Below are positions 46,601 to 52,657 of a stretch of 64,000 nucleotides of DNA, one piece after another; positions within the stretch are counted from its first letter, which is position 1, and each line of letters begins with the position of its first letter. The notes beneath the pieces were generated by a model, which was given only the letters and a program-made list of their open reading frames with translations, was not told where the DNA came from and searched no databases. The DNA comes from Natronogracilivirga saccharolytica (GTDB lineage: Bacteria > Bacteroidota > Rhodothermia > Balneolales > Natronogracilivirgulaceae), in NCBI RefSeq assembly GCF_017921895.1, contig NZ_JAFIDN010000007.1:62001-126000 (forward strand), written 5' to 3'. A program made the translations under genes and the position numbers.

Positions 46601-46896
46601 ACAATCCATGTCCGGCGGGCTACCGGTTGCCAACTGAGGCAGAGTGGAATGCTGAAATAAACAGCTGGAGCAGTAACAACGCATCCGGCGCACTCAACTC
46701 TCCACTGAAACTGCCCCTGGCGGGCTACCGCACTCACAGCACTGGTTCGCTCTTCCTTGTCGGCTCCTACGGCCTCTATTGGTCGAGTTCTGTGTCTGGT
46801 AGCCGCGCACGGTACCTGAGCTTCAATAGCAGCACTGCCGACGTGAGCAGCGGCAGTCGGGCGAGCGGACGCTCTGTGCGTTGCACTAAGGATTAA
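43657..46896 (+). CDS. DGR target: large secreted protein with C-terminal lectin-like variable domain
   Basis: About 1079 residues. A signal segment (about 1-25) is followed by a carboxypeptidase-regulatory-like beta domain (YEVTGTLVDENDAP). A T9SS-sorting-like domain comes next at about 95-180 (SYPNPFNPRTRIPF, YNILGQRI, GQYVLRV). It is normally the last domain of a protein but here is near the front. Two related beta repeats (about 240-345 and 700-785) share GGDAVTERGICWS-type and NSIGTAYGDRISF-type motifs. Between them lies a Gly-rich part without a known match. Then comes an InlB/bacterial repeat (YSFVNWSGDTD). The end is a Fib_succ_major/C-type-lectin fold (GRVWMDRNLGASRAA, NPCPAGYRLPTEAEWN, YWSSSV, SVRCTKD). 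The last 61 codons are the variable repeat. A GGAGGGG site lies 3 bases before the ATG. Confidence 0.9.
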   Translation: MKHIYTTIPIQVILLILLAFLLSSNNTYEVTGTLVDENDAPIVDHKVMLVDQNDEQIASDHTGSDGQFTLSYQVEPTSAEPGFGTDSPSEFRLGSSYPNPFNPRTRIPFQVPENTRAYIAVYNILGQRIMHTHAEVNKGTHEIEVNLGTGLSQGQYVLRVQGDGFMLTETMTFLSAGISSGTHGITVRSAGQVQSRASGSMHLADTEIYRIVVDDTDDYSGMEIEITANQDYELEVLKLSRKVRPPSLTTQEVSNITLTTARAGGAISDDGGSDVTEMGVVWAATDDPTLTTNDGMTADTLDNGAFSSRITGLSPETNYFMRAYATNRTGTSYGESFEFRTPKVEEIEVAVQKTVEELIPENYLPAVFAYYESLEEAKRAEYLDSLDQAGNTLHEIASEYFSSAEFKEEFEKSQAKILGKKNSDLDSQFFSGCSNMARLGYSRGLTIDANVSATGVVLIGVGLSAHGGGGAEMVYDFVNMDRNLYLFQMCGIGASISGGAGLGASTGISLGGFNKIITNIPANQQDTIDRFAGLSRGSSLSLGGKVAVLFGVDLSLGFGITKGVEGTPPGGVIENLKECPSIILNPQINRGPMALSFEASIGASVGTEAAAMLKGEGQRVATFSRSEDYFYTDFGRENKDDRVAPSLRMAADILKPSPYNGLTGGTIPSPLDLAMSAMAVSYGLFNPLECEEPTYPPLVITNSVEHISHNSAEIEGYFKDDGGDAVTERGICWSETNDPDIFTNCTSEGTGMGEFSSTIDDLQSDTRYYARAFAGNSIGTAYGDRISFSTLKEPPEPGTYSLNLTVSPSGSGSVSGAGEYEEGTTVTISATANSGYSFVNWSGDTDHVADENVASTTVTMPASDISLTANFEQDGGNGDGPRDTETEVVEVTNPETGRVWMDRNLGASRAATSSTDSQAYGDLYQWGRGADGHQLRNSSTTSTLSESDQPGHGSFITNNSGANWDWRSPQNDNLWQGVNGINNPCPAGYRLPTEAEWNAEINSWSSNNASGALNSPLKLPLAGYRTHSTGSLFLVGSYGLYWSSSVSGSRARYLSFNSSTADVSSGSRASGRSVRCTKD
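46712..46893 (+). repeat. DGR variable repeat (VR)
   Basis: 182 bp at the 3' end of the target gene, ending at the last sense codon. It aligns without gaps to the template repeat (offset 2442). Of 50 template adenines, 23 differ here; of the 132 other positions only two differ (46734 T for C, 46742 C for G). The changed codons are mostly AAC/AAT in the template, giving Tyr, His, Leu, Arg, Ser, Asp, Gly or Thr in the protein. The last 21 bases are identical to the template, fitting the site where mutagenic homing starts. Confidence 0.95.
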
Positions 46897-46913
46897 CACC
46901 ACTTTGACCCTTT

Positions 46914-46964
46914 GCCTGACCGTTCCGCAGGACGGGCAGGCGCACCAAACCCGCGTAAGCGGGT
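46914..46964 (+). promoter_or_regulatory. Two hairpins downstream of the VR
   Basis: First hairpin: GCCTG-A-CCGT (46914-46923) with ACGG-G-CAGGC (46932-46941), nine pairs and one mismatch, 8-base loop. Second: ACCCGC (46949-46954) with GCGGGT (46959-46964) and tetraloop GTAA, followed by TCGGATTTTT. DGR targets often have a cruciform just after the VR that guides homing; either could serve. The second may also be a terminator for the target gene. Confidence 0.6.
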
Positions 46965-46981
46965 CGGATTTTTATGAAAAA

Positions 46982-47482
46982 ATGACAACAGCAGAAAAAA
47001 TCAAACAAAGCGCATGCCCCGGGACGTTTACGCTTTATAAAGAAGGCATGTTTTACAAATGTTATAACGAAGATGCCATGGTGTTTTCTCAGCACATAAA
47101 AGCGTATCACATTAGTGTAAAACACGTGAAAAACACCGGGTCGGATGTGCTAAGCCTCGGTTTCCCGGAAAGCGAAGTGACCAGGGGAAAGCTCCCTTTA
47201 GATCACATATCAGAAGCGCTTGGTGCCGGGAATTATTCTGTCGAAGAAAAACAGGTTGTCTTCCGCCTGAAAGAGGATATGAAGCAAGATTATGCCGGCT
47301 GGTGTAAAAACCATTCTGTCCGTGAAAAGCCGGGACCTGACGACGTTCCATCTTCCCCATCATCCGGAAAAATCAGGGCCCTGCTTTCCGATATCAAAAC
47401 CTTTGATTTAGCCAACAGTACCCCCATGCAGGGCCTGCAGTTTATTCAGGAATTAAAACAGAAAGTGCAGAATATGCAGTAA
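46982..47482 (+). CDS. MutS-domain-I-like DGR accessory protein
   Basis: A 166-residue protein. Residues 10-75 (PGTFTLYKEGMFYKCYNEDA, then LGFPESEVTRGKLPLD) follow the layout of MutS domain I, where the usual form is LLFxxGDFYExFxEDA and then GxPxHAxxxYLxxL. MutS-like (MSL) proteins have been described as one class of DGR accessory gene. In MutS this domain contacts mismatched DNA; here it might bind the mutated cDNA/DNA hybrid, but that is a guess. ATG 46982 was chosen; the longer frame from 46904 would read through the hairpins. It ends 5 bases before the reverse transcriptase start. Confidence 0.72.
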   Translation: MTTAEKIKQSACPGTFTLYKEGMFYKCYNEDAMVFSQHIKAYHISVKHVKNTGSDVLSLGFPESEVTRGKLPLDHISEALGAGNYSVEEKQVVFRLKEDMKQDYAGWCKNHSVREKPGPDDVPSSPSSGKIRALLSDIKTFDLANSTPMQGLQFIQELKQKVQNMQ

Positions 47483-47487
47483 AACCA

Positions 47488-48704
47488 ATGGAAACATTTC
47501 AACACTTGCTCTACCAGTTGCACTTGTCCTATATCCACGCCCGTAAAAACAAGCGCAATACCCGCAACCAGCTCCGGTTTGAAATGCACCAGGAAGAAAA
47601 CCTTATGCAGCTGGCGAGAGCGATTTATGAGAGGACCTATACTCCACGGCCCTGCATCGCATTCATTATTCACAAGCCCGTGATGCGCGAAATATTTGCG
47701 GCTGATTTTACCGACCGTATTGTTCATCACCTGTTGTACCGCTGCATTTATCCTGTCATTGATCGCAAGCTGATTCATGACACCTACAGTTGCCGGGTGG
47801 GCAAAGGCACACTGTACGGTATCAAAAGGGCCGGACATTTTATCCGCTCTTGCGGCGACAATTACCAAAAAGAGGCCTACATCCTCAAGCTGGATATCCA
47901 GGCCTATTTCATGAATATGCAGCACCAGATTATCTTTGACAAAGTCATGGAGATGCTGCCCATCGGCAAACAAAGTTATTTAGGCATAAGCCGGCAGACC
48001 ATACGATATCTGTTGCAGCAAACCGTTTTTAATCCTGTGACCGGGAACTGCCGGATCAGGGGCAGTAAATCCGACTGGGAAGGGCTGCCGCCAAGTAAAA
48101 GCCTGTTTCATTATCCTGAAAACACAGGATTGCCTATTGGAAATCTGACATCACAGGTGTTTGGCAATGTATATCTTAATGATTTCGACCACCATGTCAA
48201 GAAAGTGGTGAAAATAAAATATTACGGCCGTTATGTGGACGATATGCTGTTTGTGCACAACAACAGGGCGCACCTGGAAGGAATCATACCGGAGATGCAG
48301 CGGGAACTGGACAAGGTCGGCCTGCACATCCATCCGAATAAAATTATCCTGGAACCTGCAGAAAAAGGGGTGGCTTTTTTGGGGCAAATCATCAAGCCTT
48401 ATCGAAGCTACATAAGCAACCGCACAAAAAATCACTTCTACCAGGCCATACAGCAGATCAATAAGCTGCTTGCTGAAGTCCCTCAATTCACCTGGCAGCA
48501 GCTCTGCGATATCCGGGCAACCTTAATTCCTATTTGGGGTATATGCACCATGCCAATACCTTCGGTCTCAGGATAGCAATGATGGGAAAACTGAAGGGCC
48601 GGTTCCATGATTTTTTCCATGTTTCGGCTCATTTTGACAAGGTTACCATTAATAAAGATTTTTGGGAATGGCACTTTTCTCCGAGTTACCGGTTTACAAG
48701 TTAG
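47488..48704 (+). pseudogene. DGR reverse transcriptase, frameshifted in its 3' part
   Basis: The uninterrupted frame 47488-48576 gives 362 residues. All polymerase motifs are there: LKLDIQAYFMNM with D136, GLPIGNLTSQ (residues 215-223) and YVDD (249-252). IGNLTSQ instead of QGxxxSP is the hallmark of DGR enzymes. After about codon 346 the frame loses the family pattern. Shifting at 48526 restores SYLGYMHHANTFGLRIAMMG and runs to a TAG at 48702-48704, overlapping the Avd start. One A appears missing from TTAA(A)TTCC. The 405-residue product would be full length; the shifted one lacks the end of the thumb. Sequencing error, programmed frameshift and true decay all remain possible. Confidence 0.88.
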
Positions 48705-49033
48705 GCTATGATCTGCTCATCGCTATTTATCAAAGGACCAGCAAATTTACGCGGGAGTACAAGTACACCATGGGGGAAAGATTAAAGAATGAAACATTGG
48801 AACTTTTACTCAGCATTTATAAAGCCAATAAAAGCGAGAAAGATCATCGCTTGCACTACATAGATACGGCAAGACAGAGAATTGAAATAGTGAGACTGCT
48901 TTTACGAATCTGCAAAGATTTAAAAGTTATTGGAATGAAGGGCTTTGTGGCTTTGAATGTGCAGGTGGAAGAGTTGTCCAGGCAGTTAACGGCCTGGCAT
49001 AAATTTACTGCCAGAGCCCATGCCAATGAATGA
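48668..49033 (+). CDS. avd: Accessory variability determinant Avd
   Basis: A 121-residue all-helical protein with the Avd/four-helix-bundle pattern: LPVYKLGYDLLIAIYQRTSK in the first helix, GERLKNETLELLLSIYKAN in the second, IEIVRLLLRICKDLKVI in the third and ALNVQVEELSRQLTAW in the last. Avd forms a basic pentameric barrel that binds the template RNA and the reverse transcriptase and is needed for mutagenic homing. It starts inside the last 37 bases of the frame-restored reverse transcriptase, an arrangement that suggests coupled translation. ATG 48668 chosen; TTG 48662 is possible. Confidence 0.9.
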   Translation: MALFSELPVYKLGYDLLIAIYQRTSKFTREYKYTMGERLKNETLELLLSIYKANKSEKDHRLHYIDTARQRIEIVRLLLRICKDLKVIGMKGFVALNVQVEELSRQLTAWHKFTARAHANE

Positions 49034-49077
49034 AAACAAATAGCATGGGGCGTGCAGCAAATAATCCTAACATATCG

Positions 49078-49132
49078 CCCACTTATGTGGGTACAAGTGC
49101 AAACCGTTTCAGGATGATACATCGTCCTGAAA
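49078..49132 (+). ncRNA. Hairpins in the leader of the template RNA
   Basis: Two perfect stem-loops: CCCAC-TTAT-GTGGG (49078-49091) and TTTCAGGA (49107-49114) with TCCTGAAA (49125-49132) around 10 bases. They lie between avd and the template repeat, ending 21 bases before it. Template RNAs need flanking structure to prime cDNA synthesis, so these may be part of the functional RNA. Confidence 0.5.
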
Positions 49133-49153
49133 TATGTCAAAGATATGTTGACT

Positions 49154-49335
49154 TGCCCCTGGCGGGCAACCGCAACAACAGCAGTGGTTCGCTCTTCAAT
49201 GTCGGCTCCAACGGCAACTATTGGTCAAGTTCTGTGTCTGGTAGCAACGCACGGAACCTGAACTTCAATAGCAGCAATGCCAACATGAACAGCAACAATC
49301 GGGCGAACGGAAACTCTGTGCGTTGCACTAAGGAT
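49154..49335 (+). repeat. DGR template repeat (TR)
   Basis: 182 bp downstream of avd, same strand as the VR and 2442 bases from it. It is rich in AAC/AAT triplets in the register of the target's reading frame, so mutation of adenines changes amino acids without creating stops. An open frame (49030-49431) crosses it by this design but is not expected to be translated. The RNA spanning avd-TR is the template copied by the reverse transcriptase. Confidence 0.95.
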
Positions 49336-49461
49336 CATTACCTGGTTCATTCAGCCACAGCCCTTGATTCTGGCAGATATGCCCAATACGCTGTTGATGG
49401 CAGCATTCACCAACTCCCAGGTCAAACGTGATTTCAAACAGTTAAGCTCAGTACACCCTTT

Positions 49462-50853
49462 ATGAAACGACTCGTTTTTTTTCTGATCCTCCTGCTCGGT
49501 TGCAATTCCGCAGATTCCCAGACCATAACCGGAACTTTCCCGAATCTTGCCGGCGAAGAGGTCCGGCTGGAAGGCTTCCGGGGTTTTAACACCCATGAAA
49601 TCAGTCGCAGCGATGTTTCTGATGATGGCGTCTTCACGCTGCCGTATTCGGCCGATCACATCGGCATGGGGCGGCTGGTATCCTCCGATGACCACTCGTT
49701 TATCGTTGTTCTGTCCGGGGAGGAGATCCGGCTGAAGGGAGAATCCCTGGCAAATCCCGAAACTGTTGACATCCTCAGCGGCGAGGAAAACCGGCTCTTT
49801 GAGCAATATGCCCGGGAGCATCCCCGCCGCGAGCAGGCCCTGAGCGCCTGGATCTTCCTGGAAAATATCTATCGCGACGACTCCCTGTTTGCCGTCCACG
49901 ACACCCCGCGCCAGGCCATTGCCCGGGAAAAACAACGCATCCGGGACGAGGACCAAGCCTTTCTGGATCAGCTGGACCCATCCACCTACGTGCACTGGTA
50001 CCTGCCGGTCCGCAAGCTGGTGAGCTCGGTTTCGGTTGTCGCGCAACACCGCACCGAAGAAATTCCGCAGACCATCGAGGCCTTCCGCCAGCTTGACTAC
50101 ACGGATCAGCGGTTGCACCGAAGCGGACTGCTTTCCGACGTACTGGAGAGCCATGTCTGGCTCATTGAAAACAGCGGCCGGTCGCTGGACTCCGTCTTCG
50201 TGGAACTGAACATCTCCATTGATATCATGATCGAGAACTTGTCGGCAGATCCGGCCAGACTCAATGAAATCGCAGAACACCTGTTCGACCTGCTGGAACG
50301 CCGGAGCCTGTTCCCCTCGGCCGAACACCTGGCACTAAGCCTGCTTGATCACCACAGTGACATCCTGACCTCTCGCCTCTCAGACAGGCTGGAAACCTAT
50401 CGCACGGTTCGAATCGGAGCCACTGCCCCGGAAATTGTTTTTACTTCCAAAACGTACAAATCAGAGGACGTTGCGGCCGGTCGCCTCAGCGAGGTGGATG
50501 CCGACTACATTCTGTTGGTTTTCGCGGCCGGATGGTGTCCGGATTGCCGGGCGATGATGCCCGAACTCACGGAGAAATATCCTGTCTGGAAACGCGAGGG
50601 CGTTGAGGTGGTGCTGGTGAGCCTGGACGATACGCCCGAGTCCTTCGACGAATTTGTGTCCAATAAGCCCTTCATCAGCACAAGCGACCTGCAGCGGCGG
50701 AGCAGTCCCATAGCGCGGGATTATCATGTGCAAAACATCCCGTCGATGTTCCTGCTGGACCGCAACCTCGAGATTTTGCTGCACCCCAATTCTGTGGAAC
50801 AGATGGACGCCTGGGTGGACTGGAATCTGGTGCAGGGCAATCCGGGACGTTGA
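49462..50853 (+). CDS. Lipoprotein thioredoxin-like (TlpA/ResA-type) protein
   Basis: A 463-residue protein. The N-terminus ends in a lipobox (LILLLGCNS, Cys at about 14). A DUF4369-like beta domain (about 20-100) precedes a helical middle region. The last 140 residues are a thioredoxin fold with active site WCPDC in LLVFAAGWCPDCRAMMPEL and the cis-Pro loop NIPSMFLLD. It probably reduces or oxidises thiols of exported proteins at the outer face of a membrane. It is GC-rich and looks like host sequence, in contrast to the genes on both sides. Confidence 0.82.
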   Translation: MKRLVFFLILLLGCNSADSQTITGTFPNLAGEEVRLEGFRGFNTHEISRSDVSDDGVFTLPYSADHIGMGRLVSSDDHSFIVVLSGEEIRLKGESLANPETVDILSGEENRLFEQYAREHPRREQALSAWIFLENIYRDDSLFAVHDTPRQAIAREKQRIRDEDQAFLDQLDPSTYVHWYLPVRKLVSSVSVVAQHRTEEIPQTIEAFRQLDYTDQRLHRSGLLSDVLESHVWLIENSGRSLDSVFVELNISIDIMIENLSADPARLNEIAEHLFDLLERRSLFPSAEHLALSLLDHHSDILTSRLSDRLETYRTVRIGATAPEIVFTSKTYKSEDVAAGRLSEVDADYILLVFAAGWCPDCRAMMPELTEKYPVWKREGVEVVLVSLDDTPESFDEFVSNKPFISTSDLQRRSSPIARDYHVQNIPSMFLLDRNLEILLHPNSVEQMDAWVDWNLVQGNPGR

Positions 50854-51281
50854 GCTGCCTACATATGAGGTCACGGCTGCCGCAGCTTGAAACCAAAATG
50901 AAAATCCTCATGCTGTCCAGTCATTCCTGACCATTTCAGATCCGCATTTCTCGATTCGGCAAATCGCAGGTCATATCATTGGGGAGCTACCCGTATAGTT
51001 TTTACACAGGATTATTGAAAATCTCTTTATGGGGTCAAAAAAAAATCCCCAAAAAAAATTTTGAGAATCGGATTTTCAGGCCCGATTCCCTGTGCTGCTT
51101 TGCTGGGTTTAACTCTTTGAGGGATCGTATCCTGTTCCAGATAGGGGGATAGTGGACCCTATTTGATTTCTAAAGATCAGATTTAACTTTTTTTTGATAA
51201 ACCCCAAAATCCGATATCTACAAAGGGGTGCTAAGTTGATAAGAATGATGGAAATTATTTGTAGACCCATTTACCATTTAT
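50854..51281. other. Intergenic region, nothing recognised
   Basis: About 430 bases between the thioredoxin-like gene and the end of a leftward gene. It has long A-runs and a weak ATAGGG/CCCTAT hairpin (about 51144-51165) but no gene-like frame. Confidence 0.6.
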
Positions 51282-51998
51282 TCAAGACACTTTTTTGCCC
51301 GCTAACAGATCATCAATATAAGGTCGGTCCCGTTCAGGATGATAATCTATGACCAGCCATTCTTTGCTTTTAACTGTGGAATCACCAAACTCCTGTTTTG
51401 GTTGACCTTTTATATTCACGATGATAGGATCAAAACACTGTAAATGGAATGGCTTATTGTGGCAAAAATGATAAAATACCAAATACCTCCCATCTGGAAG
51501 CTTTTTATAATAACATCGCGCACCTTTTCGATAATTTAAGTTCCGGTCTTTTGTCTGCTTGAAACCACATGCCTCAAGGTACTCAAGCGTTATGGCTACC
51601 CACGTTTTGCGGTCCAAGGGTTTTGGTTTGTTTTCCTCTTCCTGGATTTCTTTTTTAACGATATCAACTGCGGTTCCATCAAAAAGACTTCGAATGGGAG
51701 TGATATGTTTGGGCAGCTTCACATTCTCAATAAAAGGTTCCATAGCTTTAACTTCAGAACGACCAAATACAGGCTCTGCTTTACTTGAGAGCTCGACAAC
51801 AAAAGCATCAAATATTGGTTCCTTTATCGGCTTTTCTGTTTTAGTGCGGGAAAAAACCAAATATCGTTCATCGGGCAATTGTCGGTAAAAAACAGGTTCC
51901 TCATTGTAGTCCTTTATTCGAAAATCTTTCGACCTTTTAAAGCCCAGAAATTTAAAAAAGCCACTAAAGCTCATTTTTTTTGATTGATTTATATTCAT
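51282..51998 (-). CDS. Uncharacterised protein with an internal duplication
   Basis: A 238-residue soluble protein made of two related halves. Segment one (about 14-90) reads GFKRSKDFRIKDY, YRQLPDERYLVFSR, FDAFVVEL, FGRSEVKAME. Segment two (about 143-220) reads GFKQTKDRNLNYR, YKKLPDGRYLVFYH, FDPIIVNI, FGDSTVKSKE. The same order and spacing shows an old tandem duplication of a roughly 75-residue beta-rich domain. No family recognised. It lies downstream of the primase-like pseudogene on the same strand. Confidence 0.65.
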   Translation of the reverse strand: MNINQSKKMSFSGFFKFLGFKRSKDFRIKDYNEEPVFYRQLPDERYLVFSRTKTEKPIKEPIFDAFVVELSSKAEPVFGRSEVKAMEPFIENVKLPKHITPIRSLFDGTAVDIVKKEIQEEENKPKPLDRKTWVAITLEYLEACGFKQTKDRNLNYRKGARCYYKKLPDGRYLVFYHFCHNKPFHLQCFDPIIVNIKGQPKQEFGDSTVKSKEWLVIDYHPERDRPYIDDLLAGKKVS

Positions 51999-52606
51999 TT
52001 TCTATTTCTCCGTATTGTTATTTAATGTTACTGAAATCAAGTGTTTTGTAATGATGAGCGGGCATTTTGCCCGACTGCACCCCTTTTAAAAGAACCGGCA
52101 CCAGTTCTGCGGGTCGCTTTCACCCGTGTTTTTGTGCCATGTAACGGATAATGTAGGGACTGGTAGCAAGCTCACAGCCGGTACCATACATTCCTTTCTT
52201 GATTCAGATTTGATGAATTGTTTTCAGTCCATGCTCTTGAACTAATCGATATGTCTCAGAGTAGGACGTGTCACGCTTTTTACGTGTTTTGGGATAGTTG
52301 CGCTTTTTGGTATTTCTCATTTTTAATCCTCTATAATAAATTATTTGTCGTTTTCCTTTTTAAGAACTTGGTAAGTTGGGGGTGACCCTGATTGCTGGAC
52401 ACATGTAATAGGTAGAGGGGGTAGAGGGTACTTTACTCAAACTTTTAAATTTGTATTTATTCTTTTCGTTTATCTTTTTTGGCAAAATAACCCCTACCGC
52501 CCCCTACCAGGCTATTTAATGTATTGCTATTCAGTAGTTTAATAGTAGGGGTCTCTTACAATTTGTCCCCTACCACTTAGCTACCGCCCACTACCGTTCC
52601 TTTGTC
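51999..52606. other. Non-coding region with CCCCTACC repeats (possible origin)
   Basis: Exact CCCCTACC copies occur at 52491-52498, 52501-52508 and 52567-52574, with the reverse-type GGTAGAGGGGGTAGAGGG at 52411-52428 and GTAGGGG near 52545-52551. Such clustered short repeats next to replication genes could be iterons of an origin, or arms of RNA hairpins. Apart from a 38-codon frame (52204-52320) no gene is seen. Confidence 0.4.
52204..52320 (-). CDS. Small basic protein (38 residues)
   Basis: A short frame starting at ATG 52320 with AGAGGA about 7 bases upstream. It reads MRNTKKRNYPKTRKKRD and then a helical tail, strongly basic at the front, so it might bind nucleic acid. No family is recognised. 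It lies between the prim-pol-like pseudogene and the duplicated-domain gene on the same strand. Confidence 0.4.
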   Translation of the reverse strand: MRNTKKRNYPKTRKKRDTSYSETYRLVQEHGLKTIHQI

Positions 52607-52657
52607 TTATTTGAATAGCCTGCTCTTATTTCCATACTCAGGGGTGTTGTCAATTAC

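Larger units (their letters stand above)
43657..49335 (+). mobile_element. Diversity-generating retroelement (DGR)
   Basis: Complete set in one direction: variable target gene (43657-46896), MutS-like accessory gene (46982-47482), reverse transcriptase (47488-48704, frameshifted), Avd accessory gene (48668-49033) and template repeat (49154-49335). DGRs copy the template RNA with adenine-specific errors and write it into the end of the target gene, varying a ligand-binding surface. The template/variable comparison shows the expected adenine signature. Confidence 0.95.

Noticed and set aside
43387-46896. Reading the small lipoprotein frame and the DGR target as one gene joined through TGA at 43576-43578
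   Set aside because: The frames match, but the target has its own strong ribosome site and signal peptide, and the joining segment does not look like protein.
49030-49431. A 133-codon open frame through the template repeat that looks like a small lectin-like protein
   Set aside because: It is open because the template is kept in the target's reading register. TRs are non-coding RNAs; there is no ribosome site and the part before the repeat has no protein-like pattern.
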